DNA of 64,000 nt. Source: Vibrio maritimus (GTDB taxonomy: Bacteria > Pseudomonadota > Gammaproteobacteria > Enterobacterales > Vibrionaceae). Where the stretch lies: contig NZ_CP090438.1 in assembly GCF_021441885.1 (NCBI RefSeq), forward strand, positions 1,550,001 to 1,614,000. Direction: 5' to 3'. Made by a program: the position numbers and the translations under genes. Numbering within the stretch: position 1 is the first letter of the stretch; each line of letters begins with the position of its first letter. Under the pieces are notes generated by a model. The model saw only the letters and a program-made list of their open reading frames with translations. It did not search any database and was not told the DNA's origin. Below, in pieces: positions 41,665-49,618 of the stretch.

Positions 41665-43422
41665 TTACTCGCCGATTGCGACACCTTCACGGCGAGGGTC
41701 AGCGGCACCTTCTAAGCCACTTTCCGTAAAACGAATAGCATGCAGCCCTGAGTTCAACTCACGGCTGTTAACTTTATAGCCCATCTTCTCGAACTGCTGT
41801 GCATAGCCTTCCAATGGCGTATCTACCTCAATATCCATCTCCCCAAAACGGTTGATCATACGTGGTTGATCGATGGCTTCTTGAATGTTCATTCCCCAAT
41901 CTAGATGAGCGACGAGCGTTTGTGCGACGTAGCCGATAATACGACTACCACCTGGCGAGCCAATTGCCATATAAGGCTTGTCTTCTTTCATCACAATCGT
42001 TGGTGACATAGAGGAACGAGGACGTTTGTTTGCTTCTATACGGTTGGCAACAAGTTTATCTCCTTGCTTGGGAACGAATGAGAAGTCAGTAAGCTCATTA
42101 TTGAGGAGGAATCCGCTTGCCATTACGCGTGAACCAAACACGTTTTCAATAGAGGATGTCATGGAGATGACATTGCCTTTGCCATCGACAACGTTGAAAT
42201 GCGTCGTTGAAGGAAGCTCAATGGCTTGATCTTTCGCGAGGCGAGCGCTGTTACTTGAAGGAGGACTACCTGCTGACACTTCAGTTAACGCTTTGTTAGG
42301 TGTGATGAGTTGGCTACGCTCACGCATATAACTAGAGTCGAGTAGACCATCCGTCGGGACGTTATAGAAATCGCTGTCTGCCATGTAGAGCCCACGGTCG
42401 GCAAAGGCTAATCTTGATGCGTCCGCTAACACTTGCCAACTAACAGGGTTGTCCTTACCAAGTTTATCGAGCTCAAAGGGTTCAGAAAGCATCATGATCT
42501 GACCGAGAGTCAGAGCACCACTGCTCGGTGGACCCATTCCGCATACCTCATACTGCTTGTATGGGGCGCAAACCGCCTCTCGCTCAACGACTTGATAGCG
42601 AGTGAGATCCTCTAGTGACAGCTTACCTGGGTTAGTCTTGGATTCATTACGTACCGCATCGACAATAGATTGAGCCACTGCACCTTTATAGAAGCCATCG
42701 CTGCCTTTTTCTGCCATCAGCCTCAGTGTTGCTGCGTACTCTGGGTTTTTCAGCAGTGTTCCTTGTGTTTTGGGTGAGCCATCTGCTTGCAGCAAATAGC
42801 TTGCGGTGGTTGGGTGCTTTGCTAGAAATTTAGTGTCGTTGGCAATCAGTTTGGCAAGGCGCGCGCTTATCACAAATCCAGATTCGGCTTTCGCTGCTAT
42901 CGGCTCAACGATCTTAGCCCAATCAAGCTGTCCGTATTTTTGGTGGACATCCCAAAGCAGCTTGACTGTTCCCGGTGTGCCAACAGAACGACCGCCGACG
43001 ACTGCGTCATAAAACTTCATAGCCTTGCCGTCTTTACCAATAAAGAGATTTTCATCGGCTGCAGAAGGTGCCGTTTCACGCCCGTCAAAGGTGGTCAGTT
43101 TTTTGGTTTCATTGTCCCAATAAACTAGGAAGGAGCCGCCTCCAATGCCGCTTGATTGCGGTTCTACCAAGCCAAGCATTAATTGCACAGCGACCATGGC
43201 GTCGACGGCGTTACCACCTTGTTTAAGAACATCTGCGCCTGCTTGAGTGGCGGTTGGGTTGGCGGCGGTAACCATCCAGTTTTCCGCTGTGACTAGCGGT
43301 TTTGAGGTAAAGCCTGTGGCAATTTCGGGCGCAAAAGCGTCGGTGGCTTGTTGATTCGCTAAGACCGGTACTGAACTGATTAGGGAGATAAGTGGGATAA
43401 GCCGAAGCAACGGTGTTGTCAT
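41665..43422 (-). CDS. ggt: Gamma-glutamyltransferase (periplasmic)
   Basis: The 585-residue precursor has a signal peptide (LLRLIPLISLISSVPVLANQ). It has the large-subunit motif VDAMVAVQLMLGLVEPQSSGIGGG and the autocatalytic processing site before the nucleophile Thr in ELPSTTHFNVVD. The small subunit contains NELTDFS, PRSSMSPTIV and SPGGSRIIGYVAQT. It hydrolyses or transfers the gamma-glutamyl group of glutathione in the periplasm. A clear AAGGAACCCCC precedes the ATG. The length is standard for the family. Confidence 0.97.
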   Translation of the reverse strand: MTTPLLRLIPLISLISSVPVLANQQATDAFAPEIATGFTSKPLVTAENWMVTAANPTATQAGADVLKQGGNAVDAMVAVQLMLGLVEPQSSGIGGGSFLVYWDNETKKLTTFDGRETAPSAADENLFIGKDGKAMKFYDAVVGGRSVGTPGTVKLLWDVHQKYGQLDWAKIVEPIAAKAESGFVISARLAKLIANDTKFLAKHPTTASYLLQADGSPKTQGTLLKNPEYAATLRLMAEKGSDGFYKGAVAQSIVDAVRNESKTNPGKLSLEDLTRYQVVEREAVCAPYKQYEVCGMGPPSSGALTLGQIMMLSEPFELDKLGKDNPVSWQVLADASRLAFADRGLYMADSDFYNVPTDGLLDSSYMRERSQLITPNKALTEVSAGSPPSSNSARLAKDQAIELPSTTHFNVVDGKGNVISMTSSIENVFGSRVMASGFLLNNELTDFSFVPKQGDKLVANRIEANKRPRSSMSPTIVMKEDKPYMAIGSPGGSRIIGYVAQTLVAHLDWGMNIQEAIDQPRMINRFGEMDIEVDTPLEGYAQQFEKMGYKVNSRELNSGLHAIRFTESGLEGAADPRREGVAIGE

Positions 43423-43600
43423 GGGGGTTCCTTATTATTTTTCTGCTTTTTTAATATGAGAGGCTAGGCTGATTATCTATACATGGACATCTATTTGCCA
43501 ACTAAATGCAACACATATGTAACATATCATCCTCATTATTAGGAGCGAAATATGACAAGCAATGTGTCAATTGCGAAGTTTAGTATAAAAGGAAGTCAAG

Positions 43601-45499
43601 GTGAGCAATTTCAATAATACCGATGATCAGCGTCCACTTGATCACGAACCAGAGTTCAACAAATTTGTCGACGCAGCGATGTCACGTCGTCGTTTCCTGA
43701 AAGGTACGGGAGCGGCAGCGACCGTTGGCTTCTTTGCTGCGACGCCGGTCAGTCAAGCGGTAGCCAACGTAAAGGCGGCGAAATCTGACTTGATGGGCTT
43801 CAATGCGATACCTATTTCAACGGCAGATACTGTTCAAGTTCCAGATGGCTATCAGGCGGACGTGCTTATTTCTTGGGGCGACGCAATCAAAAAAGGCGCG
43901 CCTGCGTTTAGTCAAAGTAACGATTCTAAAGCGCAAGAGATGCAGTTTGGCGATAACAACGACGGCATGACTTTCTTCTTGATTGAAGATGATCGCGCTG
44001 TCTTAGTGGTGAACAACGAATACACTAACAACGAATACCTGTACACGCACCAAGGCAAAAACATATCAGCAGATGACGTTCGTAAAGCACAAGCAGCGCA
44101 TGGCGTATCTGTGGTTGAACTGAAAAAGAACTTTGGGCAATGGCAGGTAAATCTAGATGGGCGTCTCAATCGACGCGTTACGGCTTTTACTGAGATGGAA
44201 ATGACGGGTGTTGCTGCTGGGCATGATTTGCTAAAAACAGCGGCTGACAAGTCTGGTAGTAAGATCCTCGGTACCTTTAACAACTGTGCAAATGGTCAGA
44301 CACCCTGGGGTACATATCTTACTTGTGAAGAGAACTTTAACGGCTACTTTGCCGATACCTCTGGTTCAGAACTGCCAGAAAGTTACGCACGTTATGGTCT
44401 AAATAAAAAGGACCGCGGATACGACTGGTACAAGCACGATGCTCGTTTTGATATGGCGAAAGATCCGAACGAACCACATCGTCACGGTTGGGTTGTTGAA
44501 ATCGATCCGATGAACCCTAACTCGACCCCGAAAAAACGCAGTGCGCTTGGACGCTTCAAGCACGAAAATGCAGCACTCACTATCAATGGTGATGGTCATG
44601 TCGTGGTGTATCTTGGTGATGATGAGCGTGGCGAGCACCTCTACAAATTTGTGTCTAAGAACAAGTATGTCGAGGGTGCAGACTCTAACCGAGATCTCCT
44701 AGAAGAGGGCACGCTTTACGTTGCCAAATTCGATGGGGTACAGGGTGAGCTAAAAGGCAAAGGTGAATGGCTTGAGCTCACTTGGGGCAAGAATGGACTG
44801 ACACCAGAAAATGGCTTCCCTGATGCGGCATCAGTGATGATTTTTGCTCGTATGGCGGCAACTCAAGTCGGTGCGACCACCATGGACCGTCCTGAGTGGG
44901 TTGCAGTGCATCCAGACAACAAATCGGTATTCTGCACGCTAACAAACAACAAGTATCGTGGTGTCAGAGAGAATCAGCCAATCAACGCGGTCAATCCACG
45001 TGAGAAAAACCCTTATGGGCATATCGTTCGTTGGAATCCAGCAGGTGGTAACCACACATCAGACACTTTCGAATGGGATATCTTTGTTATCGCAGGTAAC
45101 CCTGAAGTGCATGAATCTGGTTTGATGGCGGGTACTGAGAACATCAATAAAGATAATATGTTCAACAGCCCAGATGGCATCGGCTTTGATATCGCAGGTC
45201 GCTTGTGGATTCAAACCGATGGTAAATACTCAAACAAAGGCGATTTTGCCGGTATGGGTAATAACCAAATGCTGTGTAGTGACCCAGAGACTGGAGAGAT
45301 ACGTCGATTCCTCACCGGTCCTATCGCATGTGAAATCACTGGCCTTACATTCTCGCCAGACCAAAAGACAATGTTTGTCGGCGTTCAGCACCCAGGTGAA
45401 GACCTTGCACCTTCCCACTTCCCTGAAGGTGGTGATGCGGTGCCTCGCTCATCGGTTATCATGATCAGTCGTAAAGATGGCGGTGTGATCGGCGCTTAG
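43601..45499 (+). CDS. Tat-exported PhoX-type alkaline phosphatase (DUF839)
   Basis: The 632-residue protein uses a GTG start at 43601. A twin-arginine signal lies at residues ~28-50 (SRRRFLKGTGAAATVGFFAA). The six-bladed propeller of PhoX/DUF839 is recognisable from NNCANGQTPWGTYLTCEENF, HRHGWVVEIDP, ALGRFKHENAAL and SPDGIGFDIAGRLWIQTDG. PhoX enzymes release phosphate from organic esters using calcium and iron. No Pho box was identified by eye in the upstream gap. It ends in a bidirectional hairpin shared with the histidine kinase. Confidence 0.93.
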   Translation: MSNFNNTDDQRPLDHEPEFNKFVDAAMSRRRFLKGTGAAATVGFFAATPVSQAVANVKAAKSDLMGFNAIPISTADTVQVPDGYQADVLISWGDAIKKGAPAFSQSNDSKAQEMQFGDNNDGMTFFLIEDDRAVLVVNNEYTNNEYLYTHQGKNISADDVRKAQAAHGVSVVELKKNFGQWQVNLDGRLNRRVTAFTEMEMTGVAAGHDLLKTAADKSGSKILGTFNNCANGQTPWGTYLTCEENFNGYFADTSGSELPESYARYGLNKKDRGYDWYKHDARFDMAKDPNEPHRHGWVVEIDPMNPNSTPKKRSALGRFKHENAALTINGDGHVVVYLGDDERGEHLYKFVSKNKYVEGADSNRDLLEEGTLYVAKFDGVQGELKGKGEWLELTWGKNGLTPENGFPDAASVMIFARMAATQVGATTMDRPEWVAVHPDNKSVFCTLTNNKYRGVRENQPINAVNPREKNPYGHIVRWNPAGGNHTSDTFEWDIFVIAGNPEVHESGLMAGTENINKDNMFNSPDGIGFDIAGRLWIQTDGKYSNKGDFAGMGNNQMLCSDPETGEIRRFLTGPIACEITGLTFSPDQKTMFVGVQHPGEDLAPSHFPEGGDAVPRSSVIMISRKDGGVIGA

Positions 45500-45519
45500 T
45501 GGCTGAATCACCAAAACTG

Positions 45520-45547
45520 AAAAGGGAGACCGCTTGGTCTCCCTTTT
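45520..45547 (+). terminator. Bidirectional terminator between phoX-like gene and histidine kinase
   Basis: AAAAGGGAGACC and GGTCTCCCTTTT form a 12-bp stem with a GCTT tetraloop, T-rich on both strands, 20 bp past one stop and 20 bp past the other. Confidence 0.88.
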
Positions 45548-45567
45548 GTCATCTGAGCATCGAGTGA

Positions 45568-47985
45568 TTACGCGTTTTGAAAACGAGCATCGAGCTTTTC
45601 CATCAAGATATCACGCTTGAAAGGTTTAGGTAGGTAGTCATCCATACCACTGTCATAACATTTCTTAATATCGTCATCGAGTACAGACGCTGTTAGAGCA
45701 ATGATATGGGTCTGCTTTATTTCCTGCGACTTTTCAAACTCACGGATTGCTTTGGTCGCCTCAAATCCATCAAGAACCGGCATCATGCAGTCCATAAGCA
45801 CCAATCCAATGGAGTTATGTTGCTGCTGATAGATGTCGACGGCTTCTTGTCCATTGTTGGCTATGACAAAGTCGATGGAGAGCTTTTTCAAGTTTAAGCT
45901 CACAATCTGCTGGTTTACTTTATTGTCCTCGACTACGAGGATTTTAAAGTGCTTACGATCAGCGTTATCTTCCACTTTGATATCAGCAGTTTGCTCGCTC
46001 TGCTCAACGTTGCTTTGTTTCAGGGTATTGATGAGTCGATTACCAAACAGTGGACTGGTAATAAAAGCGGAAACATCGATATTGCTGCAATCGAGTGCTG
46101 CTTTGTTGTCTCGCAGTAACACGTGAGGTAAATGGTTAGCACATCGTCTTAGTGATGGCAGTATGCTTGCGTCATCGAAAACCACAATCGTATTTTCGTT
46201 GAACTCGTTAAAGCTCTCATCGACATCATGTCGAGTGAATACCTCTAATTTGTATCGCTTGAACTCATCCATTAGAAGCGGGTTAGGGGAGTGAGTGACG
46301 TAGCAGATAGATTTATTGATTTCTTTTTTAACCGAATGGCTATCGCGCTCAAAAGTGAGTTCAAAGCTAAATGTCGATCCTTTCCCTTTAGCAGAAGTCA
46401 GCGCTATTTTGCCGCCCATCATTTCTACCATCTTAGAACAGATAGCAAGTCCCAGGCCAGTGCCTCCATAATCCTTGGAGGTATCGGAATTCTCTTGTTT
46501 AAACTCCTCAAATACGCGCTTTTGTTTTTCTTGGTCAATGCCGATACCAGTATCAGCTACTATAAAACCGAGAGTGACTGTATCTTGGTTTGTATTACTG
46601 GCTTTCAGTTTAAAGGCAATATGACCTACCTCAGTGAACTTAATGGCGTTAGACGCCAAGTTCATAAGTGTCTGGCGCACCTTCTGCTCATCGGCTTGCA
46701 CGTAATCAGGCACATCGGGGTCAATTTCAATCAGAATATCTAATGACTTTTGTTGAGCTTTTGGCGCGATTAACGCTGCGGTATCGTAGATAGTCTCTTT
46801 AATAGCAGTCGTATGTGGGCAAATCTCAAGGTGACCCGATTCTATTTTTGATAGGTCGAGAATGTCATTAATGAGCATCAACAAAGTCTGGGAAGAGGCA
46901 TTAATCGTTGCAAGGTGGTCCTTTTGACTCGCAGTTAGACGCGTGTCGCCGAGGATCTCTGTCATGCCCAAGATGCCGTTAAGCGGTGTGCGGATTTCGT
47001 GGGACATATTCGCAAGGAATGCACTTTTCGCTCTATTGGCTTGGATTTCGTGTTCTCTTGCGTTGATAAGCTGTTTCTCAAGCGCAGATATCTGACGAAT
47101 GATGTATAGCAGAACGAGCAACACGGCAGCGACGAACGCAATGGTTGCTAAAACGCGATTGTTCTCAACGTCACTCAATTTCTGGGCGATGAGAGGCGGC
47201 AGTTCATTGAATAGAGTGTTTAGTGCACCTTCAAGTTGATGAATGGTTGCTCGAAGTTCACCAAGCTCCCCTTGGTTGTGGGAGTAACCAAACTCTTCAT
47301 AAGCGCCTTGAAGTCCATAAAACGCCAAGCGAAACTCTTGAAAACGACTAAACATCTCAAAGCTGAGTTGTTGGTCCGTAATCTCTTGTTCTAGCTGAGA
47401 TAGATTACGTTCGATTCTTGGTAGGATTTCTGGGTCGAAGGTTGAGAAGAACTGGTACATAAGATCTTTTGTCGATAATGCGACAAAATCCATGCTTCTT
47501 GAGTTGGCGTCGATAAGCGCGCGCTCAAAAGCCAGTGCTTTGTTTTTGAAGTGTTCAATCAAGCCTTCTTGCTGGTTATCACCATGAATTAATAGCACCA
47601 GTTCAGAGAGTTTAAAAAAGCGCTGTGTGTAGTCGTCTACGCGAGAGAGGGCTGTTTGACCGTCGTAATCAATTTCAATGCCCGATGTTGCGACGCCAAT
47701 ATTAATCTGACCTATTTGGGACAATATGCTCAGGTATTCGTCTTCCATTCTTTCTAGATATTTGGTGTCGACACGAGCAATAAAGTCTTTCTCATGACGT
47801 CGCATCATTAGCATGGTGTTTGCCGACGCCAATATGTCTTTTTGCAACCCAATCAGTTGTTCTTTGGTGTTATCTACGGCTCGCTCGGTATAGAAGAATA
47901 CGGCGAGCAAGCCTAGTATCGTGCATGCACCTATTAAGAGTATCTTTCGAATGGTGCGAGAGTGATTTGATTGGGTCGAAGGCAT
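45568..47985 (-). CDS. Hybrid sensor histidine kinase
   Basis: The 805-residue membrane kinase has TM1 ~13-32 and a large periplasmic helical sensor (~33-275). TM2 lies at ~280-298 (VLATIAFVAAVLLVLLYIIRQI), followed directly by a coiled linker without an obvious HAMP. HisKA carries FLANMSHEIRTPLNGILG. HATPase has NAIKFTEVG, DTGIGIDQEK and GTGLGLAIC. A degenerate receiver-like region (~555-660) is followed by a full receiver with KILVVEDNKVNQQIV and LMDCMMPVLDG. The helical sensor resembles four-helix-bundle chemosensors. No response regulator is adjacent. The ligand is unknown. Confidence 0.94.
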   Translation of the reverse strand: MPSTQSNHSRTIRKILLIGACTILGLLAVFFYTERAVDNTKEQLIGLQKDILASANTMLMMRRHEKDFIARVDTKYLERMEDEYLSILSQIGQINIGVATSGIEIDYDGQTALSRVDDYTQRFFKLSELVLLIHGDNQQEGLIEHFKNKALAFERALIDANSRSMDFVALSTKDLMYQFFSTFDPEILPRIERNLSQLEQEITDQQLSFEMFSRFQEFRLAFYGLQGAYEEFGYSHNQGELGELRATIHQLEGALNTLFNELPPLIAQKLSDVENNRVLATIAFVAAVLLVLLYIIRQISALEKQLINAREHEIQANRAKSAFLANMSHEIRTPLNGILGMTEILGDTRLTASQKDHLATINASSQTLLMLINDILDLSKIESGHLEICPHTTAIKETIYDTAALIAPKAQQKSLDILIEIDPDVPDYVQADEQKVRQTLMNLASNAIKFTEVGHIAFKLKASNTNQDTVTLGFIVADTGIGIDQEKQKRVFEEFKQENSDTSKDYGGTGLGLAICSKMVEMMGGKIALTSAKGKGSTFSFELTFERDSHSVKKEINKSICYVTHSPNPLLMDEFKRYKLEVFTRHDVDESFNEFNENTIVVFDDASILPSLRRCANHLPHVLLRDNKAALDCSNIDVSAFITSPLFGNRLINTLKQSNVEQSEQTADIKVEDNADRKHFKILVVEDNKVNQQIVSLNLKKLSIDFVIANNGQEAVDIYQQQHNSIGLVLMDCMMPVLDGFEATKAIREFEKSQEIKQTHIIALTASVLDDDIKKCYDSGMDDYLPKPFKRDILMEKLDARFQNA

Positions 47986-48312
47986 AGCTCAACATCCTGT
48001 TTTTACGGCTAATGGTGTCAAGTTTAACGCATAAAGCTCTGTAACCAAAATGAAACATTATTGTAATGTGGGGATAGGGGAACTGTAGGAAAGTAGGGGG
48101 TGTTTTAGGGTCTGGGTGGTTATTTTTAGATCGAGCCTTTACCCCCTCTAGCTCCCCCTATATAGGGGGAGAACTACGGGCTAGCTCCTATCGTCGCATC
48201 GCATTGTAGAATAGGCTACGCGAGAGCGAGCCTGAGGCTCCTCCCCTTACTAAGGGGAGGCTGGGAGGGGTCAGCCGCAGTCAACAAAAGCACCATCACT
48301 TTCAAGCTTTCA
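47986..48312. other. 327-bp non-coding gap holding a palindromic repeat
   Basis: The gap lies between the kinase start and the HAD-phosphatase stop. It holds the histidine-kinase promoter and a G/C-run palindromic element at 48141-48271. I see no ORF with a ribosome-binding site. Confidence 0.5.
48141..48271. repeat. MITE-like palindromic element
   Basis: The outer ends ACCCCCTCTAG and CTGGGAGGGGT are imperfect inverted repeats. Inside are two hairpins, CTCCCCCTA/TAGGGGGAG (48152-48171) and CCTCCCCTTA/TAAGGGGAGG (48240-48260), flanking about 70 bp. The design is that of a small non-autonomous or intergenic palindromic repeat. Copy number cannot be judged from one window. Confidence 0.6.
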
Positions 48313-48975
48313 CTAAACTACCAACTCAAACCCACCATCAACCACACGAACTACTGCACCCATCGGCGCATCCACATACCCATCCGCCTTAGGCAGTTCT
48401 TCTTTCTTAGCATGACTTAGCACCGCAACCGTCATACAGCCGGCTGCTATCCCCGAGTTCAAACCAGCGACAGCATCTTCAAAACAAACACACTCTTTGG
48501 CTTCTAAACCAAGCTCTTTGGCTCCGCGAAGGTAAGGCTCAGGATGTGGCTTACCTTGGGAGAGAGCTTCAGGTGTGATCAGCACTTTTGGCTTAGGTAA
48601 ATTTGCAGCTTTGATACGCGCCGTGGCAACTGGCAAAGTGCCTGATGTTACGATCGCCCAAGGAATATTCAGCTCATCCAGTCCATTTAGAAGCTCGACA
48701 GCGCCTGCAAGCGCGACAGTGCCCTCAGTGTTGGTTGCTTCATAGTGTTCGAGATAATCGAACTCCGCTTTGACTACGTCGGAGGTTATCGGGGCGTTCA
48801 TGAGCTCAGCAATAGAGTCAATAGCAGGTCTGCCATGAATGCGAGACATCACGTAGTCGGGGTCGAGTCCTTTAGATTCTGCCCATTTTGACCATGCGCG
48901 AGTAACACAGGGAATAGAGTCGACTAAGGTACCATCAAGGTCGAAGAGTAATCCTTTAAAAGAAAGCGTAGTCAC
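48313..48975 (-). CDS. HAD-superfamily sugar-phosphate phosphatase
   Basis: The 220-residue protein has motif I FDLDGTLVDS, motif II VTSGT, and motif III/IV GKPHPEPYLRGA...CVCFEDAVAGLNSGIAAG. It belongs to the beta-phosphoglucomutase/2-deoxyglucose-6-phosphatase-like branch and is close in plan to E. coli YfbT/HxpA. It lies 11 bp after the UPF0303 gene on the same strand, both downstream of the fused PTS gene. It may remove non-metabolised sugar phosphates produced by that PTS; this is inference. Confidence 0.9.
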   Translation of the reverse strand: MTTLSFKGLLFDLDGTLVDSIPCVTRAWSKWAESKGLDPDYVMSRIHGRPAIDSIAELMNAPITSDVVKAEFDYLEHYEATNTEGTVALAGAVELLNGLDELNIPWAIVTSGTLPVATARIKAANLPKPKVLITPEALSQGKPHPEPYLRGAKELGLEAKECVCFEDAVAGLNSGIAAGCMTVAVLSHAKKEELPKADGYVDAPMGAVVRVVDGGFELVV

Positions 48976-48986
48976 AATGAGTGTTC

Positions 48987-49469
48987 CTATTTTAAATACT
49001 GAGAAAGTACATCCACGATTAGCTGGTGGTCCTCGTGTTGAGGCAGACCTGAAACAGTAATCGTACCAATCATACCGGTGTTGATGACACGAATCGGGAA
49101 TGAGCCGCCGAAAGGGCTGTAATCCTTGGCATCGACGAAAGAGGCTTGGTCAATGGTTTTCCCTTTCATCTCTAGGTAATGTTTCATGTACCAAGAGCTG
49201 CGCTGAAATCGCTGAACCACATTGGATTTACGTCGAACCCACTCTTGATTATCCAAAGTCGCGCCATCTAACACAGTGTAAAATAGACATTGGTTACCGA
49301 CTGTGATGTCGATAGCGACTTTAGCTTGCTTATCTACCGCGAGAGCGCGAAGTGCAGTACCAATCTGCCAAGCGGTCTCTTTGTTAAAGTGGGGGAACTG
49401 CAGCTTCTCTTCTTGAGAAATTAATGAGGCTAAAAGATCTTGAAGTTCAGATGAGGTAGAGGTTGTCAT
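48987..49469 (-). CDS. UPF0303 / HbpS-like domain protein
   Basis: The protein is 160 residues from the ATG at 49469, with AAGGACCGG upstream; a longer frame to 49514 would run through a terminator hairpin. FPHFNKETAWQIGTALRALA, KVAIDITVGNQCLFYTVLDGAT, YSPFGGSFPIRV and GTITVSGLPQHEDHQLIV are the UPF0303 landmarks. Relatives are described as heme-binding or heme-degrading, and others occur in sugar operons. The function here is unknown. Confidence 0.88.
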   Translation of the reverse strand: MTTSTSSELQDLLASLISQEEKLQFPHFNKETAWQIGTALRALAVDKQAKVAIDITVGNQCLFYTVLDGATLDNQEWVRRKSNVVQRFQRSSWYMKHYLEMKGKTIDQASFVDAKDYSPFGGSFPIRVINTGMIGTITVSGLPQHEDHQLIVDVLSQYLK

Positions 49470-49485
49470 TATCCGGTCCTTATAG

Positions 49486-49533
49486 ACGAAAAAGGGCGAA
49501 GTAACACTGGACACGAATGAAGGTTACTTCGCC
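49486..49533 (-). terminator. Hairpin between fused-PTS gene and UPF0303 gene
   Basis: On the minus strand GGCGAAGTAAC pairs with GTTACTTCGCC (49495-49505 with 49523-49533), followed by CTTTTTC. It would reduce read-through from the PTS gene into the two downstream genes. Confidence 0.7.
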
Positions 49534-49618
49534 AAAACTTGGAACCGAACTAGAGCATCAGTCCAAGCCCGAGGTGAGAAGGTTTTAGTTCCTTCCTACT
49601 TCCATTTAGAGTGATGGA

